DNA from: JBCCFX01 sp039029515
GTDB taxonomy: Bacteria > Planctomycetota > Phycisphaerae > Phycisphaerales > SM1A02
Direction of reading: 5' to 3'
DNA: 8,318 nucleotides
NCBI GenBank assembly: GCA_039029515.1
Contig: JBCCFX010000176.1
Span: forward strand, 1-8,318
Shown piece by piece: positions 1 through 5,776 of the stretch; within the stretch, counting starts at the first letter, position 1; the number at the start of each line of letters is the position of its first letter. The notes beneath the pieces were generated by a model. It did not search any database. It saw nothing but the letters and a program-made list of their open reading frames with translations, and was not told the origin of the DNA. Both the position numbers and the translations under genes were made by a program.

Positions 1-53
1 ACGTGCAGCAGGAAGTTGTCGCCTCATTCAAGCCGCAAGACGACGACGACTGA
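1..53 (+). CDS. C-terminal end of an unidentified protein (5' truncated by the window)
   Basis: Frame 3 is open from the window edge to the TGA at 51-53 and encodes 16 residues ending in KPQDDDD. The run of four aspartates is typical of a disordered acidic tail and does not identify a family. The call rests on the strong plus-strand terminator that begins 28 bases after the stop, which implies a plus-strand transcript ending here. The other plus frames also stay open this close to the edge, so the frame is inferred from that context rather than proven. Function unknown. Confidence 0.5.
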   Translation, partial: VQQEVVASFKPQDDDD

Positions 54-81
54 ATCGGACGACGGCTCACCCAACGATTAC

Positions 82-107
82 AGGCGAGGCTTCGGCCTCG
101 CCTTTTT
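82..107 (+). terminator. Intrinsic terminator with a cUUCGg tetraloop
   Basis: A perfect 9-bp stem (AGGCGAGGC at 82-90, GCCTCGCCT at 95-103) encloses the loop TTCG. This makes the very stable C(UUCG)G tetraloop. Five T residues follow at 103-107. The T-tract lies only on the plus strand, so it terminates the upstream plus-strand gene. Read from the minus strand the same hairpin lies about 31 bases past the lepB stop, but no U-tract follows it there, so it could help end the lepB transcript only weakly. Confidence 0.93.
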
Positions 108-137
108 CATGCGCGGTGTCGTTCCAGTGGGCTGCGG

Positions 138-872
138 TCAGTGACCGTCAATATCAGAGAACAATCGATCCCAACGCGGTGCGTACTTGCGTTCCGGATC
201 AAGCGAGAAGACGACGCCCGCAACACGTCCGACGATGCGATCGCGATCGACCATGCCGAAGACGCGGGAATCGCTGCTGTTATCACGATTATCGCCAAGC
301 AGGAAGTAATGTCCGTCCGGCACGATCACCGAGCCGACCGAATGACGCGATCGTCGATGTGGTTGCAGCATGATGCGATGGGTCGAGCCGGCGATGGCTT
401 CGTTGGCAAAGACGTGCGGCGGGGGATCGTGTAGTTCGCAGCATTCCAACTCTTCACCGGATGTGCGCCAATACAGCGCCGGAATGTCATTGACGTAAAG
501 TTGATTCGCCATCAGTGTGATGCGATCACCGGGCAGTCCGATGACCCGCTTGACCATGCGCACATCCGAGTCTGGCTCATGAAAGATCACCACTTCGCCA
601 CGTTCGGGATCTGACCACCGTGCGACACGGAATTTCGTGAACGGTACGCGGAGGTCGTAGGCAAGGCGATTCACGAAGATGCGGTCGCCGGTGAGAATCG
701 TCGGTTCCATGGACTGCGACGGCACGTCGTTCCAGTCTGCCACCGCGGACCGTATCGCGCCCACGGTAATGAACACCACGAGCAGTGGCTTCAGGATGTG
801 TGCCCAGAGAAGAAGCGGCTGGCGCTCCGACGGCGTGGTGACGCCCGCGCGGGATTTCATTCTGGCAGCCAT
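138..872 (-). CDS. lepB: Signal peptidase I (S26 family)
   Basis: Membrane-anchored serine/lysine-dyad protease that removes Sec and Tat signal peptides on the outer face of the cytoplasmic membrane. The 244-residue protein has one hydrophobic anchor at about residues 24-46. The catalytic box PSQSMEPT follows (nucleophile Ser54, matching the SM of E. coli LepB). The general-base box VKRVIGLPGD has Lys108, and the C-terminal signature GDNRDNSSDSR is at 193-203, so all S26A boxes are intact. It is shorter than E. coli LepB (324 residues), with a single anchor as in many non-enteric enzymes. A stretch between the Lys box and the last box carries adjacent cysteines (C144, C145) in an acidic, proline-rich loop; this looks lineage-specific. 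The ATG at 872 is preferred over Met5 because CAAAGG (881-886) lies 8 bases upstream. It is the last gene of the leftward cluster, 152 bases after the second paralog. Confidence 0.96.
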   Translation of the reverse strand: MAARMKSRAGVTTPSERQPLLLWAHILKPLLVVFITVGAIRSAVADWNDVPSQSMEPTILTGDRIFVNRLAYDLRVPFTKFRVARWSDPERGEVVIFHEPDSDVRMVKRVIGLPGDRITLMANQLYVNDIPALYWRTSGEELECCELHDPPPHVFANEAIAGSTHRIMLQPHRRSRHSVGSVIVPDGHYFLLGDNRDNSSDSRVFGMVDRDRIVGRVAGVVFSLDPERKYAPRWDRLFSDIDGH

Positions 873-889
873 GCACGCGGCCTTTGTTC

Positions 890-930
890 AAGCAGGCGGT
901 GCCGCGGCCAGATGTGGTCGCGACCTGCTT
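890..930 (-). repeat. Inverted repeat in the lepB leader
   Basis: AAGCAGG (890-896) and CCTGCTT (924-930) are perfect 7-base inverted arms separated by 27 bases. The left arm ends 3 bases from the lepB ribosome binding site (CAAAGG, 881-886). Inside the right half is the 10-base palindrome GGTCGCGACC (916-925), which overlaps the arm. In the mRNA the arms could fold into a stem-loop just before the ribosome binding site, or the palindrome could be a protein site. The long loop makes a stable hairpin uncertain. No promoter is recognisable in the 152-base spacer (873-1024). Confidence 0.35.
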
Positions 931-1024
931 CAACGGTGCCCGCACTTGCGCGCCGTCGCAATGGTCTCATCGATGTGAAGTGGTCCAGCCGGTCCCGAAG
1001 CCGCAGAGGTCGCCTGGATTCACG

Positions 1025-1777
1025 TCAGGCTGGGGAATCCGCGTCGTTATCGGGCGGGTTGTCACGGTCGTCATGGTCGCCGAAGTGACGGTGGTAACGG
1101 CGGAGGATCTTCAGGGCCTCTTCCTGAGATCGTCGGCACTGATTCTTCCCGATGACCAGGTCGCGACCGAACAGTTGCCGATTCGTAGCGCACATGTCAT
1201 CAAGCGACTTCGCCTTCAACAATTCAAACCATTTGCCCTTGAAGGTGACCAGCGCAATCATGCAGATCGCCACACACATCACGGCGGTATAGGCATACAA
1301 ACGGATGTTCTTCCGGACTTCAATCGTGCCCGCGTGGTCAGGCATGAGGTCAATGCCGATCAGCGTATGGCGCATATGTTTCGTCGTGCTGATGACATCA
1401 ATGGATGTCCATGGCACGGTGACGAGCGTGTCTGAGCCAACCATAAGCAAGGCATCGGGCGTCAATCGAATACAGCTGAGCAGCGCCAATGACTGCACAA
1501 GCACGAACATACTGGCCACCAGAACAACGATGGCGACCAACACCGTCAGTGCAATGATGAGCGTGGTCCATTGGCTGAGTTGGAGAATCAATGCCGCCGC
1601 GAGGACCAGAATGACGACATTCATCGCCATCCCGAGTATCGGGAGGCGACGCGAGCGAAACGTCACGACGTCGCCATGATCGCGCGAATCCCAGTCATCC
1701 GGAATTGACGTCGGAGGATGTGCCGGGGCGACGGTTTCGTTCATGTCACCGGGTGACGACACGTTCACGGCTCGCAT
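1025..1777 (-). CDS. Membrane protein of unknown function with a PH-like core (paralog B)
   Basis: I do not recognise a named family. The 250-residue product has an acidic N-terminal tail and hydrophobic segments at about 45-67 and 72-101. A soluble segment (about 102-158) is patterned like bacterial PH-like domains (LTPDALLMVG...VPWTSIDVI). A third membrane segment lies at about 161-179, then a basic helical C-terminus with the motif RYHRHFGDH (227-235) and an Asp-rich tail. It is clearly paralogous to the upstream gene: residues 138-159 match that protein's 121-142 at 10 of 22 positions, and 176-210 match its 159-193 at 15 of 35. The start at 1777 overlaps the upstream stop by 13 bases. An in-frame TGA at 1787-1789 means the start cannot lie further upstream. 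GTG codons 4 and 6 or Met12 (1744) are alternatives, and no start has a strong ribosome binding site, so translational coupling is likely. Coding is supported by the conserved alignment; function is unknown. Confidence 0.82.
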   Translation of the reverse strand: MRAVNVSSPGDMNETVAPAHPPTSIPDDWDSRDHGDVVTFRSRRLPILGMAMNVVILVLAAALILQLSQWTTLIIALTVLVAIVVLVASMFVLVQSLALLSCIRLTPDALLMVGSDTLVTVPWTSIDVISTTKHMRHTLIGIDLMPDHAGTIEVRKNIRLYAYTAVMCVAICMIALVTFKGKWFELLKAKSLDDMCATNRQLFGRDLVIGKNQCRRSQEEALKILRRYHRHFGDHDDRDNPPDNDADSPA

Positions 1778-1789
1778 CCCAATCCGTCA
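1746..1789 (-). repeat. Junction repeat, copy B (paralog A stop / paralog B start)
   Basis: This 44-base segment equals 2438-2481 except at one position (1786). The 40 bases 1746-1785 are identical to 2438-2477. It contains the stop codon of paralog A (1765-1767), the ATG of paralog B (1775-1777) and the in-frame stop that bounds paralog B's open frame (1787-1789). Its left end begins a 6+1+6 palindrome (GTCACC-G-GGTGAC, 1745-1757). Confidence 0.95.
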
Positions 1790-2469
1790 TGTCGGTCGTC
1801 TATTGCTTGATCGACATGCTCGCCGTGGTGCATGTGATAGCGCTGAAGAATTGCGAATACAACGTCAAATGGTTGGCGATACTGGAATTCTCCAATCATG
1901 ATGTCATGACCGATCAGTTGGCGATTCAGGCGCAACAGAGTCTCAGCATCGCGCACCTTGAGGTACTGAAAATTGTGTCCTTTCGCGGTAATGAGCGCAG
2001 TGAACACCAGGCCGATGAATTGGAACACATCGATGATCCTGGTACGAATACTCCGAGAAACTGTGAATGTAGCGCGATGGTCTGGCCGTACATCGAATGC
2101 GATGGGAGTCTGCTTGCCCACACGCGATGCCGTCAGCGTCTCGACTGATGCCCACGGTAGGGTCAGATGGACGCGGTACGATCTGAAATGTAACGCGTCG
2201 GGAGCCACGACAAATGACGTCGACAGCAACAGGAGCATGTTCAACGTGTGACCAAGTGACAACAGCAGCATGATGCCCGAAAGTGCTGCAAAAATGAGCG
2301 TATCATTCAGGCTCATCCCCGCGCGGATGATAAACACGATCATGGCGGCCATGATGATGGCACACGCCATGTGGACGCCCAGCATGAATCGTCGTGGCCT
2401 CAGGATCACCACGTCAGAGGCCGAGGCTTTGGGTGTTTCACCGGGTGACGACACGTTCACGGCTCGCAT
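1765..2469 (-). CDS. Membrane protein of unknown function with a PH-like core (paralog A)
   Basis: Unrecognised family; 234 residues. It has hydrophobic segments at about 29-50 and 55-85, then a soluble segment (about 86-142) containing VAPDALHFRS and LPWASVETL, which resembles bacterial PH-like domains. A third membrane segment is at about 145-162. A helical C-terminal part carries LNRQLIGHDIMIG (181-193) and the His-rich RYHMHHGEH (210-218). The order and the motifs NRQLxGxDxxIG and RYHxHxG[ED]H are shared with the next gene, so the two are tandem paralogs. The frame opens only after TGA at 2479-2481, so the start is ATG 2469 (32-base overlap with the gfo end) or GTG codon 4 or 6; the next Met is 29. 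The likely ribosome binding site (GGA about 5 bases upstream) is weak, fitting coupling to gfo translation. The last residues, GLGCEP, are encoded inside the junction repeat and so may be a by-product of the duplication. Confidence 0.83.
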   Translation of the reverse strand: MRAVNVSSPGETPKASASDVVILRPRRFMLGVHMACAIIMAAMIVFIIRAGMSLNDTLIFAALSGIMLLLSLGHTLNMLLLLSTSFVVAPDALHFRSYRVHLTLPWASVETLTASRVGKQTPIAFDVRPDHRATFTVSRSIRTRIIDVFQFIGLVFTALITAKGHNFQYLKVRDAETLLRLNRQLIGHDIMIGEFQYRQPFDVVFAILQRYHMHHGEHVDQAIDDRHDGLGCEP

Positions 2470-2481
2470 CCCAATCCATCA
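2438..2481 (-). repeat. Junction repeat, copy A (gfo stop / paralog A start)
   Basis: Near-identical partner of 1746-1789 (43 of 44 bases). Here the element encodes the last 12 residues of the oxidoreductase (WDASRERVVTR and the TGA at 2438-2440 lie within it). In a second frame it supplies the start of paralog A (ATG at 2467-2469). Copy B uses the third frame for the end of paralog A, so across the two copies the same sequence is read in all three minus-strand frames. Centre-to-centre distance is 692 bases, one gene unit. Confidence 0.95.
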
Positions 2482-3796
2482 CTTTGCCTTGTCGATACGC
2501 TTCAACCGCCATCTTGATCGCCACCATCGTGGAGCAGCCGAGATCGACATTGCATGCGACCTCGCCGTCGCCACGGACCGCATCGATGAACGCGCCCATG
2601 TGGTCGCGGCGCGGTGACGTATGGACATCAAACGAAGCGCTGCCCGGTTCGGGATCACGCGTGACCGACCCGTCTTCAGCGCGGTCTTCTGAATGCGGGA
2701 ATCGGCCGGCGTTGATCATCCGGAATTCATCGTGCCACGCACGCTGTTCGCGAATCGTGATGCCGCCATTGAATTCGATGGTCCCGTACTGGCCGCGAAT
2801 CATGTCATCGAGGCCGACATCGTTGGTCATGACGCTCGCGAGCACGACCGAATGCTCAGTCGGATAGTCGACCATCATCATGAACGTATCAGGAATGTCG
2901 CGTTCATCTTTTTCGAGATACCGACCGCCCGATGCGACAACACGTTTCGGGTATTCACCATCTGAGCCGGAGACCGCGAGCAGGATCGGCGCAAGCTTGT
3001 GGTAGAGCAGGTCGGTGGCCAATCCGCCGTTGTACGCGAAGTACTTTCGGAAGCGGAAGAAGTGGTCGGCATTCCAGTCGATCTCCGGAGCGAGATCCCA
3101 TTCGTGACCAAGCCAGCGATCCCACCAGACGTAGCCGTCGTGATCCCGCTCCTGTTGCGGGCCGGCATCGGGATCAATGTGCCAGTTGAACTGTCCACCG
3201 CGTGAATTGCGACAGTAGCTGCCCTGGCTCCATGTCACACGGCCGATACGGTTCTCGCGGATGGCACGATGCGCTTTCCAGAATCGATCATCACTTGTGC
3301 CTTGCGGTCCCACCTGAAGCGTGCGCCCGGTTCGGCGGACGGCATCGCGACATGCGAGCGCCTGCTCGATCGTGTGCGAAAGCGGTTTCTCGACATACAC
3401 ATCCTTGCCGGCATCCATGGCCTCGATGGCGATCTTGGTGTGCCAATGGTCTGGCGTTGCGATGAGGACCGTATCGACATCGCGATTGTCGAGAACATCG
3501 CGATACTCCATCGTGCCGGTGGTATCGTTGCCTTCAGCGGTCCGAACTGCGGCATTGAGTCGCCGCGTATACACATCGCAGACACGGTGAACACTGAGGT
3601 TCTCGCGTTCCCGTCGTTCCATCAGGTTGCGAAGGTGTGCGGAGCCCATGCCGCCCGTACCGACGACCCCGAACCGAATGCGATCATTGGCGCCGAGGAT
3701 GCGCGCGTAGCTCGCGGCTGGCATCGCGATGGCCGCGGTCGCGGCTGATGCGGTTTGGAGAAACGATCGACGTGTCCAGATTCGATTGCGGGTCAT
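2438..3796 (-). CDS. Tat-exported Gfo/Idh/MocA-family NAD(P)-dependent oxidoreductase
   Basis: Probably a periplasmic, tightly cofactor-bound dehydrogenase or epimerase acting on a sugar or related polyol; the substrate cannot be read from sequence. The 452-residue protein begins with a twin-arginine signal (TRRSFLQTA, RR at 9-10) and a hydrophobic Ala-rich stretch, with likely cleavage near residue 31. A Rossmann fold follows, with the dinucleotide loop GVVGTGGMG (43-51), TPDHWHT (114-120) and the family's EKP motif (136-138). The C-terminal substrate domain has GGLATDLLYH (257-266), where Asp262 and His266 are the expected catalytic-region residues. Retention of EKP argues against a GH109 glycosidase. 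The start at 3796 is fixed by GGAGGTG 4 bases upstream and by placing the Tat motif near the N-terminus. It is the first gene of the leftward cluster, and its 3' end is part of the junction repeat. Confidence 0.93.
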   Translation of the reverse strand: MTRNRIWTRRSFLQTASAATAAIAMPAASYARILGANDRIRFGVVGTGGMGSAHLRNLMERRERENLSVHRVCDVYTRRLNAAVRTAEGNDTTGTMEYRDVLDNRDVDTVLIATPDHWHTKIAIEAMDAGKDVYVEKPLSHTIEQALACRDAVRRTGRTLQVGPQGTSDDRFWKAHRAIRENRIGRVTWSQGSYCRNSRGGQFNWHIDPDAGPQQERDHDGYVWWDRWLGHEWDLAPEIDWNADHFFRFRKYFAYNGGLATDLLYHKLAPILLAVSGSDGEYPKRVVASGGRYLEKDERDIPDTFMMMVDYPTEHSVVLASVMTNDVGLDDMIRGQYGTIEFNGGITIREQRAWHDEFRMINAGRFPHSEDRAEDGSVTRDPEPGSASFDVHTSPRRDHMGAFIDAVRGDGEVACNVDLGCSTMVAIKMAVEAYRQGKVMDWDASRERVVTR

Positions 3797-3800
3797 GAAG

Positions 3801-3807
3801 CACCTCC
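3801..3807 (-). promoter_or_regulatory. Strong ribosome binding site of the gfo gene
   Basis: On the minus strand this reads GGAGGTG, a seven-base complement to the 16S 3' end, followed by CTTC and the ATG at 3794-3796. It decides the start against the longer frame beginning at 3856, which would put 20 charged residues before the Tat signal. Confidence 0.85.
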
Positions 3808-3820
3808 ATATGTGCCGATC

Positions 3821-3849
3821 ATCATGCGTTGGAACGTCCCGCCTCGCAA
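3821..3849 (-). promoter_or_regulatory. Possible sigma70-type promoter for the gfo-led cluster
   Basis: In the 84-base divergent spacer (3797-3880) the minus strand has TTGCGA (3844-3849), then 17 bases, then CATGAT (3821-3826). Each box matches the consensus at 4 of 6 positions. A start about 7 bases later would give a leader of under 20 bases carrying the GGAGGTG site. This is suggestive only. No comparable plus-strand promoter for the DUF885 gene was recognised. Confidence 0.3.
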
Positions 3850-3880
3850 CGATCACATCCCGATTCGGTAGGCTATGCCC

Positions 3881-5755
3881 ATGCGAAACAAGACTCTGAA
3901 CGGTGTTTTCTGCTTGAAGGCTGTCCTCACGGCCTCCGCGCTGTTGGTCATCGTGCCTGCGGCAAATGCACAGACCGAGGCGACGACGCAGGCCGATTCG
4001 GCAGGCGTCTTCGATGTCTCACCCAAGGATGCGCTGCACCAGATCTTCAAGGCGTACGACGAGTGGTCGCGTGCATCGTTCCCTGAATCCGCGATGCGGC
4101 GAGGCGATTATCGATTCGCCGATCGCATCACGGATCAATCCATTGTGGCGATTGAGCGTCGGTACAACGAACGGATCGGATTCCTCGATCAACTCAATGA
4201 CATCGATCGCAATGCGCTCGACGAGCAGGATCAGATCAGCTTCGACTTCTTCGAGTTGATTCTCCGACAGGATATCGATGGGCATCGTTTTCGCACGTTC
4301 CTCGCGCCGATCAGCGGTCGAAGCGGACCGCATCAGAGCATCCCGCAGATGGCGGATGGTGTGCGTTTCCGATCCGTCGAAGACTATGAGAATTATCTCA
4401 GGCGCATGGAGCAGTCCGCGCAGAGTGTCAGCGCGTATATCCAGCGCATGAAGCTCGGATGCGAAGAAGGACGTGTGCCACCGCGCGTCGCGGTCGAGAG
4501 CGTGCCGACACAGATTGCGTCATTGCTCGCGCCGGGTGGCCTGGATAGCCTCGGCATTCCATTCCAGACGTTCCCGGATCATATTCCAGCGCGCGCTCGG
4601 GATCGATTTCGAAATCAATACCGCAACGTCGCCTTGCCGTCGATTCGCAATGCGCTGAACTCGTTTGGTGAGTATGTCACGAACGAATATGTACCTGCAT
4701 GTCGCGAGACGGTGGCTGCGAATGATTGGCCGGATGGCGAAGCGTACTACAACCATCAATTGCGTGTGATGACAACCACCCGACTGAGCGCGCAGGACAT
4801 TCACGACATCGGGATCAGCGAGGTCGCACGGATTCGCGCTGAGATGATGGAGGTCATCGCACGGTCAGACTTCCTTGAACTGTTTCCGGCGTATGCGGAA
4901 GTCAGCGCTGATGAGCAGTTCGCGGCATTTCGAACGTACCTTCGGACCGATCCGCGCTTCTACTACGACAACCCTGAAGATCTGCTCGCCAACTATCGGC
5001 GAATCTGCAAGGAAGTCGATCCATGGATGATCAAGCTGTTCAAGTCGCTGCCACGACTCCCGTACGGCGTCGCTGAAATTCCATCGTTCATGGCGCCGTC
5101 ACAGACGACTGCGTATTACCAGCCGGGCAACCTTGAGAATGGGGAACCGGGATACTTCTACGCGAATACGTATGCGCTCGATCAACGTCCGAAGTATGAG
5201 ATGATCGCGCTGACGCTGCATGAAGCGGTGCCGGGACATCATCATCAGATCTCGCTCGCGGCAGAGATCGAGGATCTTCCACCGTTTCGGCGGCAGACGT
5301 ATCTCACGGCGTACGGAGAAGGTTGGGCGTTGTACGCGGAGCGTCTCGGCATCGAAATGGGCTTATACAGCGATCCCTACGATGACTTCGGGCGACTCAC
5401 ATACGAAATGTGGCGCGCGACCCGGCTCGTCGTGGACACCGGCATGCATGCGCTGGGATGGTCACGTGATGACGCCATCAAGTTCATGCTCGACAACACG
5501 GCACTGAGCGAACTCAACATCACCAACGAAGTTGATCGCTACATTGCCTGGCCCGGTCAGGCCTGTGGCTACAAGATCGGAGAACTGCGAATTCGGGCGC
5601 TGCGCGAACGCGCTGAAAAGATGCTCGGTGCGGATTTCGATCTTCGCGAGTTCCACGATGTCGTGCTCACGTCAGGTGCAATTCCGTTGCCGGTGCTGCA
5701 AAAGCGAGTCGATGCGTGGCTGCTCCGCCAGGTCGCGCCGCAGCAGTACGATTGA
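3881..5755 (+). CDS. Secreted DUF885-family (COG4805) putative zinc-dependent hydrolase
   Basis: A 624-residue exported protein of the DUF885 family, widespread and generally regarded as metallopeptidase-like; the substrate is unknown. The N-terminus is a Sec signal peptide: basic residues R2, K4 and K13, a hydrophobic core at about 14-26, and an ANA-Q cleavage site after residue 30. The mature part is helical. The zinc-site motif HEAVPGHHHQ is at 447-456 (His447, Glu448, His453), and EGWALYAE at 480-487 probably supplies a further ligand. Downstream, the RLVVDTGMHALGWSRDDA, EVDRYIAWPGQACGYKIGE and FDLREFHDVVL stretches match the conserved C-terminal half of the family. Length is typical and nothing is truncated. 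The ATG at 3881 is chosen over 3875 because TAGG (3869-3872) then lies 8 bases upstream rather than 2. It is divergent from gfo and convergent with the DUF4097 gene. Confidence 0.93.
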   Translation: MRNKTLNGVFCLKAVLTASALLVIVPAANAQTEATTQADSAGVFDVSPKDALHQIFKAYDEWSRASFPESAMRRGDYRFADRITDQSIVAIERRYNERIGFLDQLNDIDRNALDEQDQISFDFFELILRQDIDGHRFRTFLAPISGRSGPHQSIPQMADGVRFRSVEDYENYLRRMEQSAQSVSAYIQRMKLGCEEGRVPPRVAVESVPTQIASLLAPGGLDSLGIPFQTFPDHIPARARDRFRNQYRNVALPSIRNALNSFGEYVTNEYVPACRETVAANDWPDGEAYYNHQLRVMTTTRLSAQDIHDIGISEVARIRAEMMEVIARSDFLELFPAYAEVSADEQFAAFRTYLRTDPRFYYDNPEDLLANYRRICKEVDPWMIKLFKSLPRLPYGVAEIPSFMAPSQTTAYYQPGNLENGEPGYFYANTYALDQRPKYEMIALTLHEAVPGHHHQISLAAEIEDLPPFRRQTYLTAYGEGWALYAERLGIEMGLYSDPYDDFGRLTYEMWRATRLVVDTGMHALGWSRDDAIKFMLDNTALSELNITNEVDRYIAWPGQACGYKIGELRIRALRERAEKMLGADFDLREFHDVVLTSGAIPLPVLQKRVDAWLLRQVAPQQYD

Positions 5756-5776
5756 TCTCACATTGAGCACGTCAGC

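Noticed and set aside
884..1435. A 183-codon plus-strand open frame across the lepB/paralog B junction.
   Set aside because: It overlaps conserved minus-strand coding sequence, has no recognisable domain, and its composition is that of an antisense shadow.
1746..2481. The 44-base direct repeats as ends of an insertion sequence or as attachment sites.
   Set aside because: The sequence between them is a paralog of the following gene with no transposase or recombinase. Gene duplication explains the layout better.
2438..3796. GH109-type NAD-dependent glycosidase, another Tat-exported relative of this fold.
   Set aside because: The canonical EKP motif of Gfo/Idh/MocA dehydrogenases is intact, so a glycosidase call is not supported.
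3797..3856. An N-terminal extension of the oxidoreductase starting at 3856.
   Set aside because: It would place 20 residues before the Tat signal and ignore the GGAGGTG site next to the ATG at 3796.
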